Translations under genes and position numbers: made by a program
Assembly: GCA_036417435.1 (NCBI GenBank)
Contig: CM070908.1
Span: 48,765,090 to 48,829,089 of the forward strand
Direction of reading: 5' to 3'
Length of the DNA: 64,000 bases
Source: Inia geoffrensis
Taxonomy: Eukaryota > Chordata > Mammalia > Artiodactyla > Iniidae
In this document: one piece after another, positions 37,396-49,252 of the stretch
Position numbering within the stretch: position 1 is the stretch's first letter
Layout: the number at the start of each line of letters is the position of its first letter
The notes under the pieces: model-generated
Told to the model about the DNA's origin: nothing
Database searches by the model: none
The model's input: only the letters and a program-made list of their open reading frames with translations

Positions 37396-39535
37396 AGGCT
37401 GCTTTTGGATTTGGTGTCTCCCAGCACACAGTTGCTGGGAATGGCTGGGAGTCACACAAAGCCTGTGGCTCAGGTGTGTCAACCTCAGGTGTGATGCTGG
37501 TGTGAATCTCCCATCCACTCTGGAGCCAGCCAGCGTACCCCTGCAGCCAAAAAGATGTAGCCTCAACTTGGCTTAACAAGTGTATCCTGGGACTGTGGGT
37601 TACTGGAGTCAGAAAGGGACCTTAAATGACCTAATCACAACCTTCATTTTACACTTGGGAAAACTGAGGCTTCAGCTAGGGAGTTGATTTCTCCAGGGTC
37701 AGTCACTCACAGTCAGAAGCCCTGTGTACCCTGGGTTTGGTACTCTTAAATGTCATCCCTGGGGTCAGGAAGGTGGCATAGGGTAGAGGGTAAGGAATAG
37801 AAAAAGAAAAGAGAGTGAGTAAGGAAATTTGCAGGGACGAATATTTTCCTTTGTAGTTCATGTGGGTTTCATTATTCTTTGTATTGCAATCGGAAAAGAC
37901 ATCAATGCAATGTTTTCACCACTAGAAATGTGCAAATAGAAATGAGAGGACATAAGACAATTGTGTATTTCCTAGATCAGCACTTTTCAAACTCTCCAGT
38001 GAGAGACTGGTTTTTGTTTATTTCTAACTGAGTAGCTGATATTTCTGTAAATTACTAGAAAAATGAAATGCAAAAAGCAGACTTTCAAACTACAAGTCCA
38101 CACTTTCATTACTTAGAGACAAGAGACATAGGATTCTTCCTATAAAGTTGATGGACACTCAGCCTCAAGCCCTGTGCTCAGTGGACATGGTAGGGTCTGC
38201 CCATCAGCACTTGTCTGGGGACCACACTCAGGTAGCGCTCTTCCTGACCTCCTTTTCCCTTGTATTTTGCACATTTGTCTGGTTTCTCTGAATTGGACCT
38301 TTATGATATCAGTGAAGGGGAGCTGGGCATGTGTTATTCTGGACAGGCACTTTTTGTGCTGAATAACAATTTAAGAAAATAAATTAAATATTCCCTTATG
38401 CTAAAAAGAAACAAGTTCGTAATTATTAAAAAAAAAAAAACAACAGAGCTCTTGGAACACTGTATGGATTCATATTGGGAACATAACTGTGGTTTAAGGA
38501 AAGGAGGCTTAATTTAGGGACGTGTTTGCTTTACTTGGTTTGAGTGTAAAGACGATTGAAAATATTAGGCGTTGCCAGTTGTCCATAAATTTAAACTCTA
38601 TCAATTCTTGTGTCCTCTGAAAGGCCTGTGAACTGTGTCAGTACATCGGTTAGGAATAGGTTTGGCCAGATTTAGGAACTTAAAAATACAAAACACCCAG
38701 ATAAATTTGAATCTCAGACAAGCAATGAATAATTTTTATAAGTATGACCCAAATATTCCATAGGACATATCATATACAATATTTGGATTATAGTTATATT
38801 AAAAACATACTCACCATTTTTCTGAAATTCGAATTGAATTGGCTGTGCTGTATTTTATATGGTAACTCTAGTTAGTAGTATCCTTTCAGCTTAGACTTCT
38901 GCAACTCTGGATTTTTCTAGTAAGAGGAATCAGCCTAGCCAATCAAACCTGGCCATATCAACCCAACTTGCTTAGCTATTGGCAGGTGGAAGCTGGACAG
39001 TTGATACAAAGTGATGATCTTCCTTTTAGAAAAACGTTTCCCATGTAACAAAGCAGCTATTCATCTTTCTCTACTTTGAGGCTTTTAGTTTGGGGTTTTC
39101 CAAAGCTCTGGTCCCACTAATGGCACAAGTCATGGCAGACGGCGTACTTGTAAGAACGGCCTCTAGAATCTGCCGGTTATATCAGGACCAAATTGACTCA
39201 ATGGACTGGAAATAGTGACATTCTTTGCATGGAAATATACAGGGAGGCATAGTGATAAACCAAAAGAAAAAAACATTCTTGGTTTCTACAACATATTGTA
39301 AACAAGCTGGCAGAGCTGCATCAATATTTTTTACAAATAGATTCAATGAGAAACTTAGAAGTACAAAGGCAGAATTAGTTGAAGATAAAAATAAAATCTT
39401 AGATACGATGCAGTTTTATTTTAATCCTTTTGAAGCTATGTCCTCTGCCTTTGGTTGCCATTATTTTTTTATTACCCTCATTGAATAAGAGAATAGGTCT
39501 TTTTTTTTTTTTTTAAGACAATGGTTTTTTAATAT
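37396..39535. other. Intergenic DNA, no gene recognised
   Basis: A MER5-like relic lies at 37605-37735 and a 17-base T run near 39499-39515. The 87-codon frame at 39225-39488 has no recognisable family. Confidence 0.5.
37605..37735 (+). repeat. MER5-like (hAT-Charlie) relic
   Basis: 'gacctaatcacaaccttcat', 'tacacttgggaaaactgagg' and 'ctccagggtcagtcactcac' match the MER5 consensus order (CCCTCATTTTACAGATGAGGAAACTGAGG, then CAAGGTCACACAG). Confidence 0.65.
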
Positions 39536-39737
39536 TTTAAAATTAATTTATTTTTAAAATATTTATTTATTTATTTGACTGTGCCGGGTCTTAGTTGCAA
39601 CATGTGGGATCTTCATTGCGGCACGTGGGATCTTTAGTTGCAGAGTGCAGGATCTAGTTCCCTGACCAGGGATCGAACCCCGGGCCCCTTGCATTGGGAG
39701 CACAGAGTCTTAACCACTGGGCCGCCAGGGGAATCCC
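39536..39737 (-). mobile_element. Older CHR-type SINE, reverse orientation
   Basis: An AT-rich tail (TTTATTTATTT) is followed by 'gccgggtcttagttgcaaca', 'ctagttccctgaccagggat' and 'ccgccaggggaatccc', the reverse of an older CHR SINE such as that at 10.35 kb. No clean target duplication was seen. Confidence 0.85.
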
Positions 39738-40489
39738 AGTCTTTAGGTCTTAAATGAGAGTTTTGACCTTTTTTTGATGTAGAATTGATGCTTCCAGACT
39801 TTAAAGACTTAAACTTTTCTTAAATTGCTGTCTCAGGTAAGGAGTAAATGGCTACTTAAAATACACATGTAATTTATTTTGATATCGTCACTTCTGGGAG
39901 TTTAAAAATTTCCTCTCAACTAATAATAAAAACCTTACTTAGAAATATATATATATATTTAAACAATGTTTATTTCACTTAATGAAACATATGCTGATTT
40001 TAAGGCAAATTGGAAAATGCCAAAATTTGTCAAAAAGAAAAGTAAAATCACCAATAACCTCACCAGAAAGGGAAAGTTTCACTGTTGTTATTTTGATGCA
40101 GTTCTTCTATTGTCTATGTGTTTACATTTCGTAGTTGAAAACCTACTGCATGTACAATGTTCTGTTTTTTCTGAATTTTTATTTTTTCCATTAGCTATTC
40201 AAGTTAAGCATTTCCCATATTGTTAAAATGTTTTCTAAGGATCATTTTAATGGTTGAATTATACTTTATACTGTAATTTGTTTAATCGCCTAGAGTTGGA
40301 CATTCAGGTTTCTCTAGTTATTTACCATTAAAATGCTAATGGTGATCTCTTTTAGATTCTTAGAACTGAAGTTACTGGGTGAAAAGGATGGAGATTTTTA
40401 AGGCTATACATTTTGTTCAGTAGACATTTAATAGAAATGTATAAGAGTGTCCATTTCATTGACCTTCACTGCTGCCATATTTTCTTTCA
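39738..40489. other. Intergenic DNA, possible old LINE relic
   Basis: The 40060-40420 part ('ggttgaattatactttatac', 'agttggacattcaggtttct', 'gaagttactgggtgaaaagg') loosely resembles reversed old LINE-1 sequence. No gene is supported. Confidence 0.4.
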
Positions 40490-40552
40490 TTTTATTAATA
40501 CATTCTCCAGAGAAACACAAGTAGTCAGATGTGTATTTGCATATAGAGAGAG

Positions 40553-40594
<42 letters not shown>

Positions 40595-40960
40595 TAGCAA
40601 ATTATTTTAATGGATTGGCTCACATGAGTGTGGGAGCTGGCTAATCACAAAACTGTAGGACAGGCTGGCAAGCTGGAGATGCAGAGAAGAGCTAGTTGAG
40701 TCTTTAGTCCAGCTGTAGTCTGGAGACAGACTTCCTTCCTTCTTGAGGGACCTTAGTCTTAACTCTTAAAGCCTTCAACTGATTGGATGAGGCCTACCCA
40801 CATTATGGAGGGCAATCTGCTTTACTTAAAGTCTACTGATTTAAGTGTAAATCATGTCTAAAAAATACCTTGTAACAACATCTAGACTGGTGCTGACCAA
40901 ACAACTGGGCACCATAACCTTGCCAAGTTGACACATGTAACTGTGTATTAACCACCACAT
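40490..40960. repeat. Ancient interspersed repeat with an internal (AG)n run
   Basis: 'cattctccagagaaacacaa', 'gattggatgaggcctaccca', 'attatggagggcaatctgct' and 'gccaagttgacacatgtaac' are landmarks of a widespread old mammalian repeat whose name I cannot fix by eye. An AG microsatellite (about 40555-40595) has grown within it. Confidence 0.6.
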
Positions 40961-41504
40961 CTGTCATCCAGATAGAGTTTATGCTGTATGACAGACAGCC
41001 ATGCTCTTTCTTTCCAGTTTGCTATGAAGACATAAGTGACTTATTTAGGATGTTTCTGTATACTGTGAGTTTTATGTTTTAAACACAAAGGTCTTCTCAT
41101 CCGATTTTGGAGTAAAGCATTTAAGATGTCAATCAAGGACACTGAGGAAAGAGCCTGAGTTTGGACCTTATACAGAAATGAGGCAGAAGTGTTCCTCAAC
41201 TACGTGATAACTGGGTGAGTGTGGATCGGGTAGTTAAAGCTGATCCTTCTCAATTTTGTAAATTGTGAAAAATCATACCCAGTTCCCAGGTACTTGTGCG
41301 TTTTCACTGAGGAAACATTTATAGCCATCTCCTGCAATGTCTAGTATGTAGTTGTCCATCTATATCTGTGTTCATTTACTTCTTTGCCTTCCTTATCTCT
41401 TAACTAGTTAAAACCATACCCCAGTACTCACTCCAAATAGTCAGTGAAAGAACACTTTCCTTCTTCTGAGTGTTCAGTATGATAGCAGTTCTCCTCCCAT
41501 GAAA
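40961..41504. other. Intergenic DNA, no gene recognised
   Basis: Nothing recognised in this stretch. Confidence 0.5.
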
Positions 41505-41585
41505 AAAAATTTTTTTAAATTTTATTGAAGTATAGTTGATTTACAATGTTGTATTAATTTCTGCTGTACAACAAAGTGATTCAGT

Positions 41586-41657
<72 letters not shown>

Positions 41658-42045
41658 TCCTTTTTCATATTCTTTTCCATTATGGTTTATTACAGGATAT
41701 TGAATATAGTTTCCTGTGCTCTACAGTAGGACCTTGTTGTTTATCCATTCTCTATATAATGGTTTGCATCTGCTAATCCCAAACTCCCAATCCTTCCTTC
41801 CCCCTTGGCAACCACAAGTCTGTTCTCTATGTCTGTGAGTCTGTTTCTGTTTTGTAGATATGTTCATTTGTGTCATATTTTAGATTCCACATATAAGTGA
41901 TATCATATGACACTGGTCTTTCTCTGTCTGACTTATTTCACTTAGTATGATAATCTCTAGGTCCATCCATGTTGCTGCAAATGGCATTATTTCATTCTTT
42001 TTTATGGCTGAGTAATATTCCATCATATATATGTACCACATTTTG
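41505..42045 (-). mobile_element. 5'-truncated LINE-1, reverse orientation
   Basis: 'ttttattgaagtatagttga', 'tctgctgtacaacaaagtga', 'ttccattatggtttattaca', 'atgtctgtgagtctgtttct' and 'gagtaatattccatcatata' give the reversed 3' part of an older LINE-1. It is broken off before the ORF2 coding region becomes long. A TA microsatellite has expanded in its 3' UTR. Confidence 0.9.
41588..41657. repeat. (TA)n followed by (CA)n microsatellite
   Basis: About 60 bases of uninterrupted TA followed by ACACACACAC, lying inside the reverse LINE-1 3' UTR, where a short TA run is normal for the family. Confidence 0.97.
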
Positions 42046-42581
42046 TTTTTCTGCTATGATGGTTAATATTTATTTATATTTTATATTCTACCAATTTCCA
42101 GAACATTTTTGAGTTAGGTTACAGTAAAAACATACACAGAGTTATTTAAAAGTCATGTTTTGGAAAAGTATTTAAGGACATGGAAAGGTAATTGTTATAT
42201 TAAAAAAGTTACACAGAGTTTCCACAATATTTTCACAGCTTTGTAAAAGAGAATACATATCTAACCTGGAAGAACACATACCAAACTTTTAAGAGGAATG
42301 ATTATCTTTGAATTGTAGTATTTAAAAATTTTCTTTTCCCTTTTCTGCATTTCAGAAGTACAATGTATATCACTATTTTTGCAATCAGAAAAACATAATG
42401 TTATAAACGTACATGTATACATATAATAGGATAGAGGTGGGAAATAGCATAGAGAAAAGAAAGTCAGTATATTTTGTTCTCCTGAATAAATGAATCTAAA
42501 ATTTACAAGACTTGTTCATTTCCTGAGGCTTATAAAACAGCTACAAATTGTTCATGCTTAGTGCTTTAATTAATACATACA
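42046..42581. other. Intergenic DNA between two LINE-1 tails
   Basis: AT-rich sequence with nothing recognised. Confidence 0.5.
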
Positions 42582-43366
42582 AATTTTTTTAACATCTTTA
42601 TTGGAGTATAAGTGTTTTGCAATGTTGTGTTAGTTGCTGCTGTATAACAAAACGAATCAGCTATATGTATACATATATCCCCATATCCCCTCCCTCTTGC
42701 GTCTCCCTCCCACCCTCCCTAACCCACCCCTCTAGGTGGCCACAAAGCACCGAGCTGATCTCCCTGTGCTATGCGGCTACTTCCCACTAGCTATCTATTT
42801 CACATTTGGTAGTGTATGTATGTCCATGCCGCTCTCTCACTTTGTCCCAGCTTACCCTTCCCCCTCCCTGTGTCCTCAAGTCCATTCTCTACATCTGCAT
42901 CTTTACTCCTGTCCTGCCCCTAGGTTCTTCAGAACCACTTTTTTTTTTTTTTTTTTTTTTAGATTCCATATACATGTGTTAGCATACTGTATTTGTTTTT
43001 CTTTTTCTGACTTACTTCACTCTGTATGACAGACTCTGGGTCCATCCTCCTCACTACAAAGAACTCAATTTCGTTTCTTTTTATGGCTGAGTAATATTCC
43101 ATTGTATATATGTGCCACATCTTTATCCATTCATCTATCCATGGACATTTAGGTTGTTTCCATATCTTGCCTATTGTGAATAGTGCTGCTATGAACATTG
43201 GGGTGCATGTATCTTTTTGAATTAGAGTTTTGTGCAGATATATGCCCAGAAGTGGGATTGCTGGATCATATGGTAGCTCTATTTTTAGTTTTCTGAAGAA
43301 CCTCCATGCTGTTTTCCGTAGTGGCTGCACCAATTTACATTTCCACCAGCAGTGTAGGAGGGCTCC
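42582..43366 (-). mobile_element. 5'-truncated LINE-1, reverse orientation
   Basis: 'aacatctttattggagtata', 'gtggccacaaagcaccgagc', 'cactagctatctatttcaca' and 'agattccatatacatgtgtt' are the reverse complement of the same 3' end seen at 8420-8730. ORF2 C-terminal sequence follows, breaking near 43366 ('gtgtaggagggctcc'). An 18-24 base T run lies at about 42938-42960. Confidence 0.93.
42959..43333 (-). pseudogene. LINE-1 ORF2p C-terminal fragment
   Basis: A 124-codon reverse frame with [20 protein letters not shown] and [20 protein letters not shown], which is the extreme C-terminal part of ORF2p. The enzyme domains are missing because the copy is 5'-truncated. Confidence 0.9.
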
Positions 43367-44919
43367 CTACGAAACTTCAGTTTTTACTTTTTGTGAATAT
43401 GTTTCGTTTCACCTTCCATGATTTCCTAAAGTAGCATGCATTAAGCGCTGATGAGTAAATGAGATGATTTTAGATAATCATTTTATTTATTTAACGCACA
43501 TTTATTAAGTGTGTATTAAATTCCAAGGACTGCTCTAGGTGCTGGGGATATAACAGGGAAGAAGACAAGTATGCTCCTTTCCCTTGTGGAGCTTAGATAT
43601 TAGCGGGGGTGCTACTCAAGCAAGGAAACCAATGAATACAGAATCAAACGACAAGTAATGTTGGATTAGTCAGGGTAGGCTAGGTGATGCTGTGGTAAGT
43701 CACCAAATCTCAGTAGCATAATCCAACAAAGGTTTACTTCTCATGCATGGCAAGTCAGTGGCTGGTCCAGGTGACTATTCAAGGCAGCTGTTCTCACCCC
43801 TCTGAGATGTTTACACCATATCAGCACATGCTTGCTTCAGAGAAGAGTGGACTGGAGAATTAAACAGCAGCAGTTAAAGCATTTGTGGGTGTCACTCGTA
43901 AAAGCTTCATATTTTATTGGGCATAGCAAGTCATGTGGCCGTTCCTACTTTCAATGAAATGGAGAAGTGTGAGTCTTGCTAATCCTAGTGATAAAGGAGG
44001 TCCAGATGTGCCCGCCACAGTATTGAGCGCTACGAAAAATGTATATAGAGAGTTGGTGGATAGTGTGCATTTTTTGAAAGATAATAGAAGTAAAATAAAC
44101 ATGAGCTTTATGTATATTATTGCTTAGAATTCTAATAAAGTTCACATGGATTTCAGAAAAAATTGAGTCAACTTAAAGAAAATTATTTTTATTGTTTCAA
44201 ATTGGTACTCAGATATGAGAAAAAACATTAAGGTCATTTGTGAATGGTTGAAGTTTGAGACATACTGATTTGTTAAATCTATTTGAGGACATGGATAATA
44301 ATACCGTATTTATACTGGTACCCTCGACTTTTTAGGCCCAGAAGAGAGGCTCAATAAACTGTTGTTGAAGTTAATATTGTTCATTGTTTTAAAGTGCTCT
44401 TGCTTTTCTACTTAACTGTCTTGAACTATAGTCCATTGTAGTTTTGTCTTGAGGCTTGAAATTTTCTTCCAAGGCCATTTTTTATTGTCTTTATCTGCAT
44501 TAATATTTTTACATTCAATTATCATTTAAGTTTGGGCCACACATACTTGAATGGTAGTCTCTTTCTTCTTATTTGTCTCAGACATTTTCTTAAACCATTG
44601 GTAAGGATTCAGTTGGAGAAAAGAAAGTTGTAACGTTAATGTTGGAATTTGCAGTCTACCATCTTGTCTTTAAGAAAACAAACAAACAACTTTTATGTTT
44701 CATACTCATTTGGCAACTGCTGGGTTGGAAAGAGATTTCACAAATTTGAATAAAGTGGGCAGGAAATGCCACAATTTTTGCCTTTTATGTTTTACTCAAG
44801 GTCATGGATGTCTTTCTTAAAGGTAAAATAGTATACTCCTTTTGAAGATAGTATGATTATGGTTTTTCCTTATATCTCTACTGTTCTTTTACTTTTGACT
44901 AAGTCTTTGTAATTTACAA
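43367..44919. other. Intergenic DNA with old relics
   Basis: About 43490-43620 ('aggactgctctaggtgctgg', 'cccttgtggagcttagatat') matches the family of the 28.1-kb repeat. About 43655-43985 ('gtcagggtaggctaggtgat', 'tttattgggcatagcaagtc') is another old interspersed repeat of unassigned family. The rest shows nothing. Confidence 0.5.
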
Positions 44920-44934
44920 AAATAAATCATCCAG

Positions 44935-45286
44935 GGCTTCCCTGGTGGTGCAGTGGTTGGGAATCTGCCTGCCAATGCAGGGGACACGGGTTCGAGCGCT
45001 GGTCCGGGAAGATCCCACATGCCACAGAACAACTAAGCCCTGGCGCCACAATTACTGAGCCTGCGCCCTAGAGCCCGCAAACCACAACTACTGAAGCCTG
45101 TGTGCCGCAACTACTGAAGCCCACGTGCCTAGAGCCTGTGCTCTGCAACAGGAGAGGCCACTGCAGTGAGAAGCCCACGCACTGCAACGAAGAGTAGCCC
45201 CCGCTCGCTGCCACTGGAGAAAGCCCACACAAAGCAATGAAGACCCAAAGCAGCCAAAGAAAAAAAAATTAAATAAATAAATAAAT
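44935..45286 (+). mobile_element. Long CHR-type SINE
   Basis: It starts GGCTTCCCTGGTGGTGCAG, with a good B box (GGTTCGAGCGC). A long middle section contains several CCACAACTACTGAAGCC-like internal repeats, and the element ends CAGCCAAAGAAAAAAAAATT plus AAAT repeats. Target duplication AAATAAATCATCCAG is perfect (44920-44934 and 45287-45301). At about 350 bases it is longer than the 200-base copies nearby and belongs to a different CHR subfamily. Confidence 0.93.
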
Positions 45287-46289
45287 AAATAAATCATCCA
45301 GAGAGGGGACCCAGTTCTTCTCTGAGTGACTAGGTCAAGGGCAGACCAGAAGAGTCTCTGTCTCTGCCCAATTGCCCCTTATTTCAATACCATCACTTCC
45401 CCATCTCTGGATATATGTCTGAAACATCCTCTCAATTCTGTTAGCCAAGAACTTGTCTTAAATGAGTGGCTCTCCAGTCTGTGCTGTGAATCACGTGAAT
45501 CTATAAGAGTCCATGCCCTTTGATGCAGTTTGCTGCTTTTGGATTTGTACAAAATTTGTTTATTTGGCAAATGGCACACAGCTGGCTTCTGATTTAGAGA
45601 GTGCCTTAAACTAGTTCCCTCCTACCTTAACTTGATCGTTTAAATGGAAAATGCTGCAGCTCCAACAGAGCAGACATGGTAGAAAAACTATTTCTGACAT
45701 GACTATCTTGCCCCCCGAATCTCCATGGCTACTGGGATCTCAGGGAAAAAAAAAAAGAATAAAACACAGGTTTTACCATCCTCACAAGGGCTAAACTGTC
45801 TTTACGTTATTTAAGAAAAGCTTTAAATGTTCAGTGAATGTTCTTAAGCTAATGACAATTAGTGCCCAGAAAATACCGATAATCCAATGGAATAGAATAG
45901 ATTTTGGGAAGCAGCAATTTGTGTAGAAATTGCTCATAGTATTGACACATACAGGGAACTTTGCATATAAGTGGGCTATAGTGTACACAGAGAGGAGTTA
46001 TTTATTTGGCTTTTTATTTGTAAATAAGACAGTAGTCCTTTCCCTTTAAGGAGCATCTTGGCAGTTATGAATGAAAGAATACTGATGATGTCCTTTGTCC
46101 AAAGTGGCCGCGTTGGCAGAAGCCATCTAGGATCCTGATCCTAGGTGTCTTATAATTTGGAGGAACCCCAATCTTTCATTTAGGAAGACAGCACTCTGTA
46201 GTTGAAGATAATTTGGATAGAGTCCTGGCTGTACTGTTAACCATCACTAATTTAGCTTTCCCCACCGAATTCCACCAAGGCTTGTAGAT

Positions 46290-46450
46290 CTTGTCCCAGC
46301 CTCATTCTCTACTCTTTACTCCTCTACTCTTTACTTGCTCCCTTCCAGCCCCTGCACTATATCTGGCACATTCCAAAGACACATGCTTGCTGCCAGGCTT
46401 TCTGTTCTTACTGGTCCCTCAGCCTGGGATGCTCTTCTCCAGGTGCAGGT
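46290..46450 (+). repeat. LINE-2 relic
   Basis: 'ttgctcccttccagcccctg', 'gcacattccaaagacacatg' and 'cagcctgggatgctcttctc' follow the L2 3' region in sense orientation. The copy is short and decayed. Confidence 0.5.
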
Positions 46451-46469
46451 TTATGTTTATTGAGCAGAT

Positions 46470-46560
46470 CCAATAAGTACCAAGGTGTTATCAATGCTTT
46501 ACATGTTTAACTCAGTAAATTCTCATAATAACTGTATGACGTGGGCAGTGGCACCGGTTG
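46470..46560 (+). repeat. MIR SINE relic
   Basis: 'tatcaatgctttacatgttt', 'actcagtaaattctcataat' and 'aactgtatgacgtgggcag' fit the MIR core order. Confidence 0.55.
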
Positions 46561-46587
46561 GAGGAGGCGCCTTGTTCTGATCTGTGT

Positions 46588-46629
46588 AGCACTATATCCC
46601 CTGCACCCAGCACTGTATCCCCTGCACCC
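46588..46629. repeat. 21-bp tandem duplication
   Basis: The unit AGCACTATATCCCCTGCACC(C) at 46588-46608 is repeated at 46609-46629 with one change (A to G in the seventh to eighth position region). Confidence 0.95.
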
Positions 46630-48099
46630 AGAAATGTACTGAAAGATGGATATGAGTTGGGTTAGAGTTGTTTCTGATATTTAAGATGTCTTATTCTTCA
46701 GACACTTACGGAGCAACCATTTGGTGCCAGATGCCATGCCAGTTTTAAAAAAGATGAAGGTAAACGAGAATGATGGGACCTCCTCCTTTCCTGCTTTTCC
46801 TGATGCTTTTAGAGCATCGTAGAGAAAACAGGCAACTCATAGGTAGTGACATAGGATGAGCATTATATTAGGGTAAATACAAGGTGCTGTGGGAAAGCCA
46901 GAGTGCATAGGAAGCCACTGGGTGTGGGTGGTGCTGAGACCAAAGGGCGGGCTGGAGGATCTGCTGAAGGTGGGTCTGGGAGAGCCCCCCTGGCAGAGGG
47001 GATGACCGAAGGCCCTGAGAGCACAGCCCAGACCTGAAAGCAGGGCAGTGTCACTCAGGCATCAGACGTGGTGGACAGGGTCCACTGCCTGCCTCTGGAG
47101 AAAAAAGTTAGGTTTTTAAGTGACTTGAAAAGTATACCAAAAGTCAGGACTCTATTGTCTGAGTAGTGAGATGCTGCAAAGAATTTTAAAATCAATGGGA
47201 TTTTTATTTAGTATCTGATTCAGTTGACTCTCTCCAGCTAGGTAAGTTGGAAGTAGTTCCATTTTCTAGATGAGACCCCTGAGTCCCAGAAGAACACATA
47301 AACATTGGCAGACTTGCTTTAATTTTCTCAGTGACAGGGCTTCTACCTCCTACTCTCCACCCTCTCCCCTTCCTTCCTTCCGATCGTCATTCTTGTCAAA
47401 AGTCAAACATAAAACTGTGTGCCCACCATCCTGATCTGTCTCCAAGGAACCTACCTGCACTCACAGGGCTCCCAGGAACCAGACCCCTGCGGGAAGCCCA
47501 TTGCCCCGGGGGTGGTACGGCTTGTACAGGGGACCGCATTCTCTGGTCTTCTTGCCTAGGAAGCTGGATTTGTACCAGGAACCTTTCATCTGAAAAGGCA
47601 ACTCTGGGCTGGGGAGAATACAGCCGACTTGACAAAGTCAAGAGGAGTTCAGTGCTGGTCTGCCCACGCTCTGGGCATGCGTGAGCCCTCAGCAAAACAC
47701 AGCTGGCACGTCTAATTTTAGCCTCGCCTGCCTTGAAAAGGGACCCTTTAAGGAAATATATTTCCTCTGAAACAATCTGTATTATAATGTAGCAGCTGAT
47801 AGACACGTCAGAATACTACTTATTATTGGTGGAGAAACACCCTGCCAAGTGATTATGATTTTTGTTCTTTGTGTTTGTGTATGATGATGTCAGGAAAATG
47901 ATTAAAGCCTCCATGAATCATAAAGAGATAGACAGTGAGAGAAACAGTGATTTTATTTATCAAGACGATCATAAACCGAAGGGGACACCTCTTTTGATTT
48001 TTACAAAATGGATGTAATGATCAGATTGATTATTTCTGCTATGATAAGTTGCTAATTGTGATCTGATGATGCCTGGCTTGTTACGAGCAGTCCTGGAGT

Positions 48100-49252
48100 A
48101 GACTACAACGTTTCTTCAATACTTACCATCCTCTACGTTCTCCGAGAAGTAAAAGGTTAGTTTCTAAAGCAGGTCTTGGATTCCTTCGGCTTTAGTGCGT
48201 TCACAGGTTTTGAAAGCATCCGGGACACACTTTTTCCATTTTCACCAGCAAGCTTAGCCCGTCTGCCTTGATTTTTTCCTTTCTCTCCCTTCCTCCCTTC
48301 GTCCTCCTGTCCCTCCCGGGGTCTGCTGTGTTTTGTTTCGCAGTGTGGCTTACCTTGAAACTTGGCAAGCAAAGCAAAGAAGGCAGCTCTTGTGCGGGGT
48401 TGATGGAGGGAAGGATAAGGAATCATCCGCCGCCCACATTTGAGTTCCCCGGGATCAGCGGCAGCGGCAGCAGCTTTGCTGCAAAAACCGCTTTGCTATT
48501 CGAGATAGCCAGTAGAGGGAATCGGAACTTTGCTTGCAGCAGGGGTTGAAGCAGCCTTTTTTTTTTTTCTTGGAGGAAAGACTGCAGCCTTCTGGACTGC
48601 GTACGCTGCTCCCTGGAGGGGCTCTCCGGGTCCCACCCACTGGCTGGAAGGAGGGGACGTGAATGAAAGGACAGGACAAGCACCGAACACCATGTCACTC
48701 TGGGAGGGACACAGCAGCAACTGAGCTGTGAGAGGTTTTTTTTTTTTTTTTTAGTTTTTCTTTTCCCCTTTCTTTTTCTTTCTCCCCCCACCCCTTTTTC
48801 TTTTTCTTTTTTCTTTTTCTCTCTATTTTTTTTTTTTTTTTCGTTTTCTTTAAGGTGGGGAAAGAGACACACAGGAGACAGGAAGCTGATCTGCAAGATT
48901 TCCGAGTTGTGCTAAAAGGACTTTGATTTTTTTTTTTTTTCCTTTACAAACGCTGGCAATTGACATCACTACGGACAGCTGGGTAGAGAACAAACTGCCT
49001 CACCCCAAGTGGACCCCAGGCGAGAGCTGGGGAAGCTGTGTGGGGGTTTTCCTGCAGATCCCCCACCTCCCTCTTTTTTGGTGTGTTTCTTTTTAAAATT
49101 CTTGCTGTGTTGGAACTAGTGAGTGGTGGAAGACTCTCCGAAGCCTCATCAGTCATCGGGACTGTCAGGAATAGTGGTTCCAGAGGAAGCTCGGCCTGGG
49201 GCACATACCCTGTCATCCAGTTCCCTGCCTCGGAGCTAGAGATTCCAGCTAC
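48100..49252 (+). promoter_or_regulatory. RBMS3: RBMS3 proximal promoter and 5' leader (limits uncertain)
   Basis: This kilobase lies directly upstream of the RBMS3 start codon. A CpG-containing, GC-richer patch (about 48395-48530, with TCCGCCGCCC and CAGCGGCAGCGGCAGC) could be the promoter or start of the leader. It is followed by a leader with four long T runs (12, 17, 16 and 14 bases) and a pyrimidine tract at 48736-48851. There is no ATG between 48694 and the start at 49253. I saw no convincing TATA box. The transcription start, and whether an untranslated upstream exon exists, cannot be fixed from sequence. Confidence 0.55.
48663..48731 (+). promoter_or_regulatory. Possible upstream reading frame in the RBMS3 leader
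   Basis: The ATG at 48663 opens a 22-codon frame ending TGA at 48729-48731. A second ATG at 48692, in another frame, opens a 10-codon frame ending TGA at 48722-48724 inside it. Both close more than 500 bases before the main start. If the leader begins upstream of 48663 they could lower scanning ribosome delivery to the main ATG, whose context is only moderate (T at -3, G at +4). Whether they are transcribed is unknown. Confidence 0.3.

Larger units (their letters stand above)
45302..48099. other. Intergenic DNA upstream of RBMS3
   Basis: Contains an L2-like relic (about 46290-46450), a MIR-like relic (about 46470-46560) and a 21-base tandem duplication (46588-46629). A GC-richer stretch lies at 46.9-47.7 kb. 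Open frames there have no recognised family. Distal RBMS3 regulatory elements are plausible here but cannot be shown by reading. Confidence 0.5.

Noticed and set aside
44935..45010. tRNA-like A and B boxes
   Set aside because: They belong to the tRNA-derived head of a SINE, not a functional tRNA gene. The same applies to the other CHR copies.
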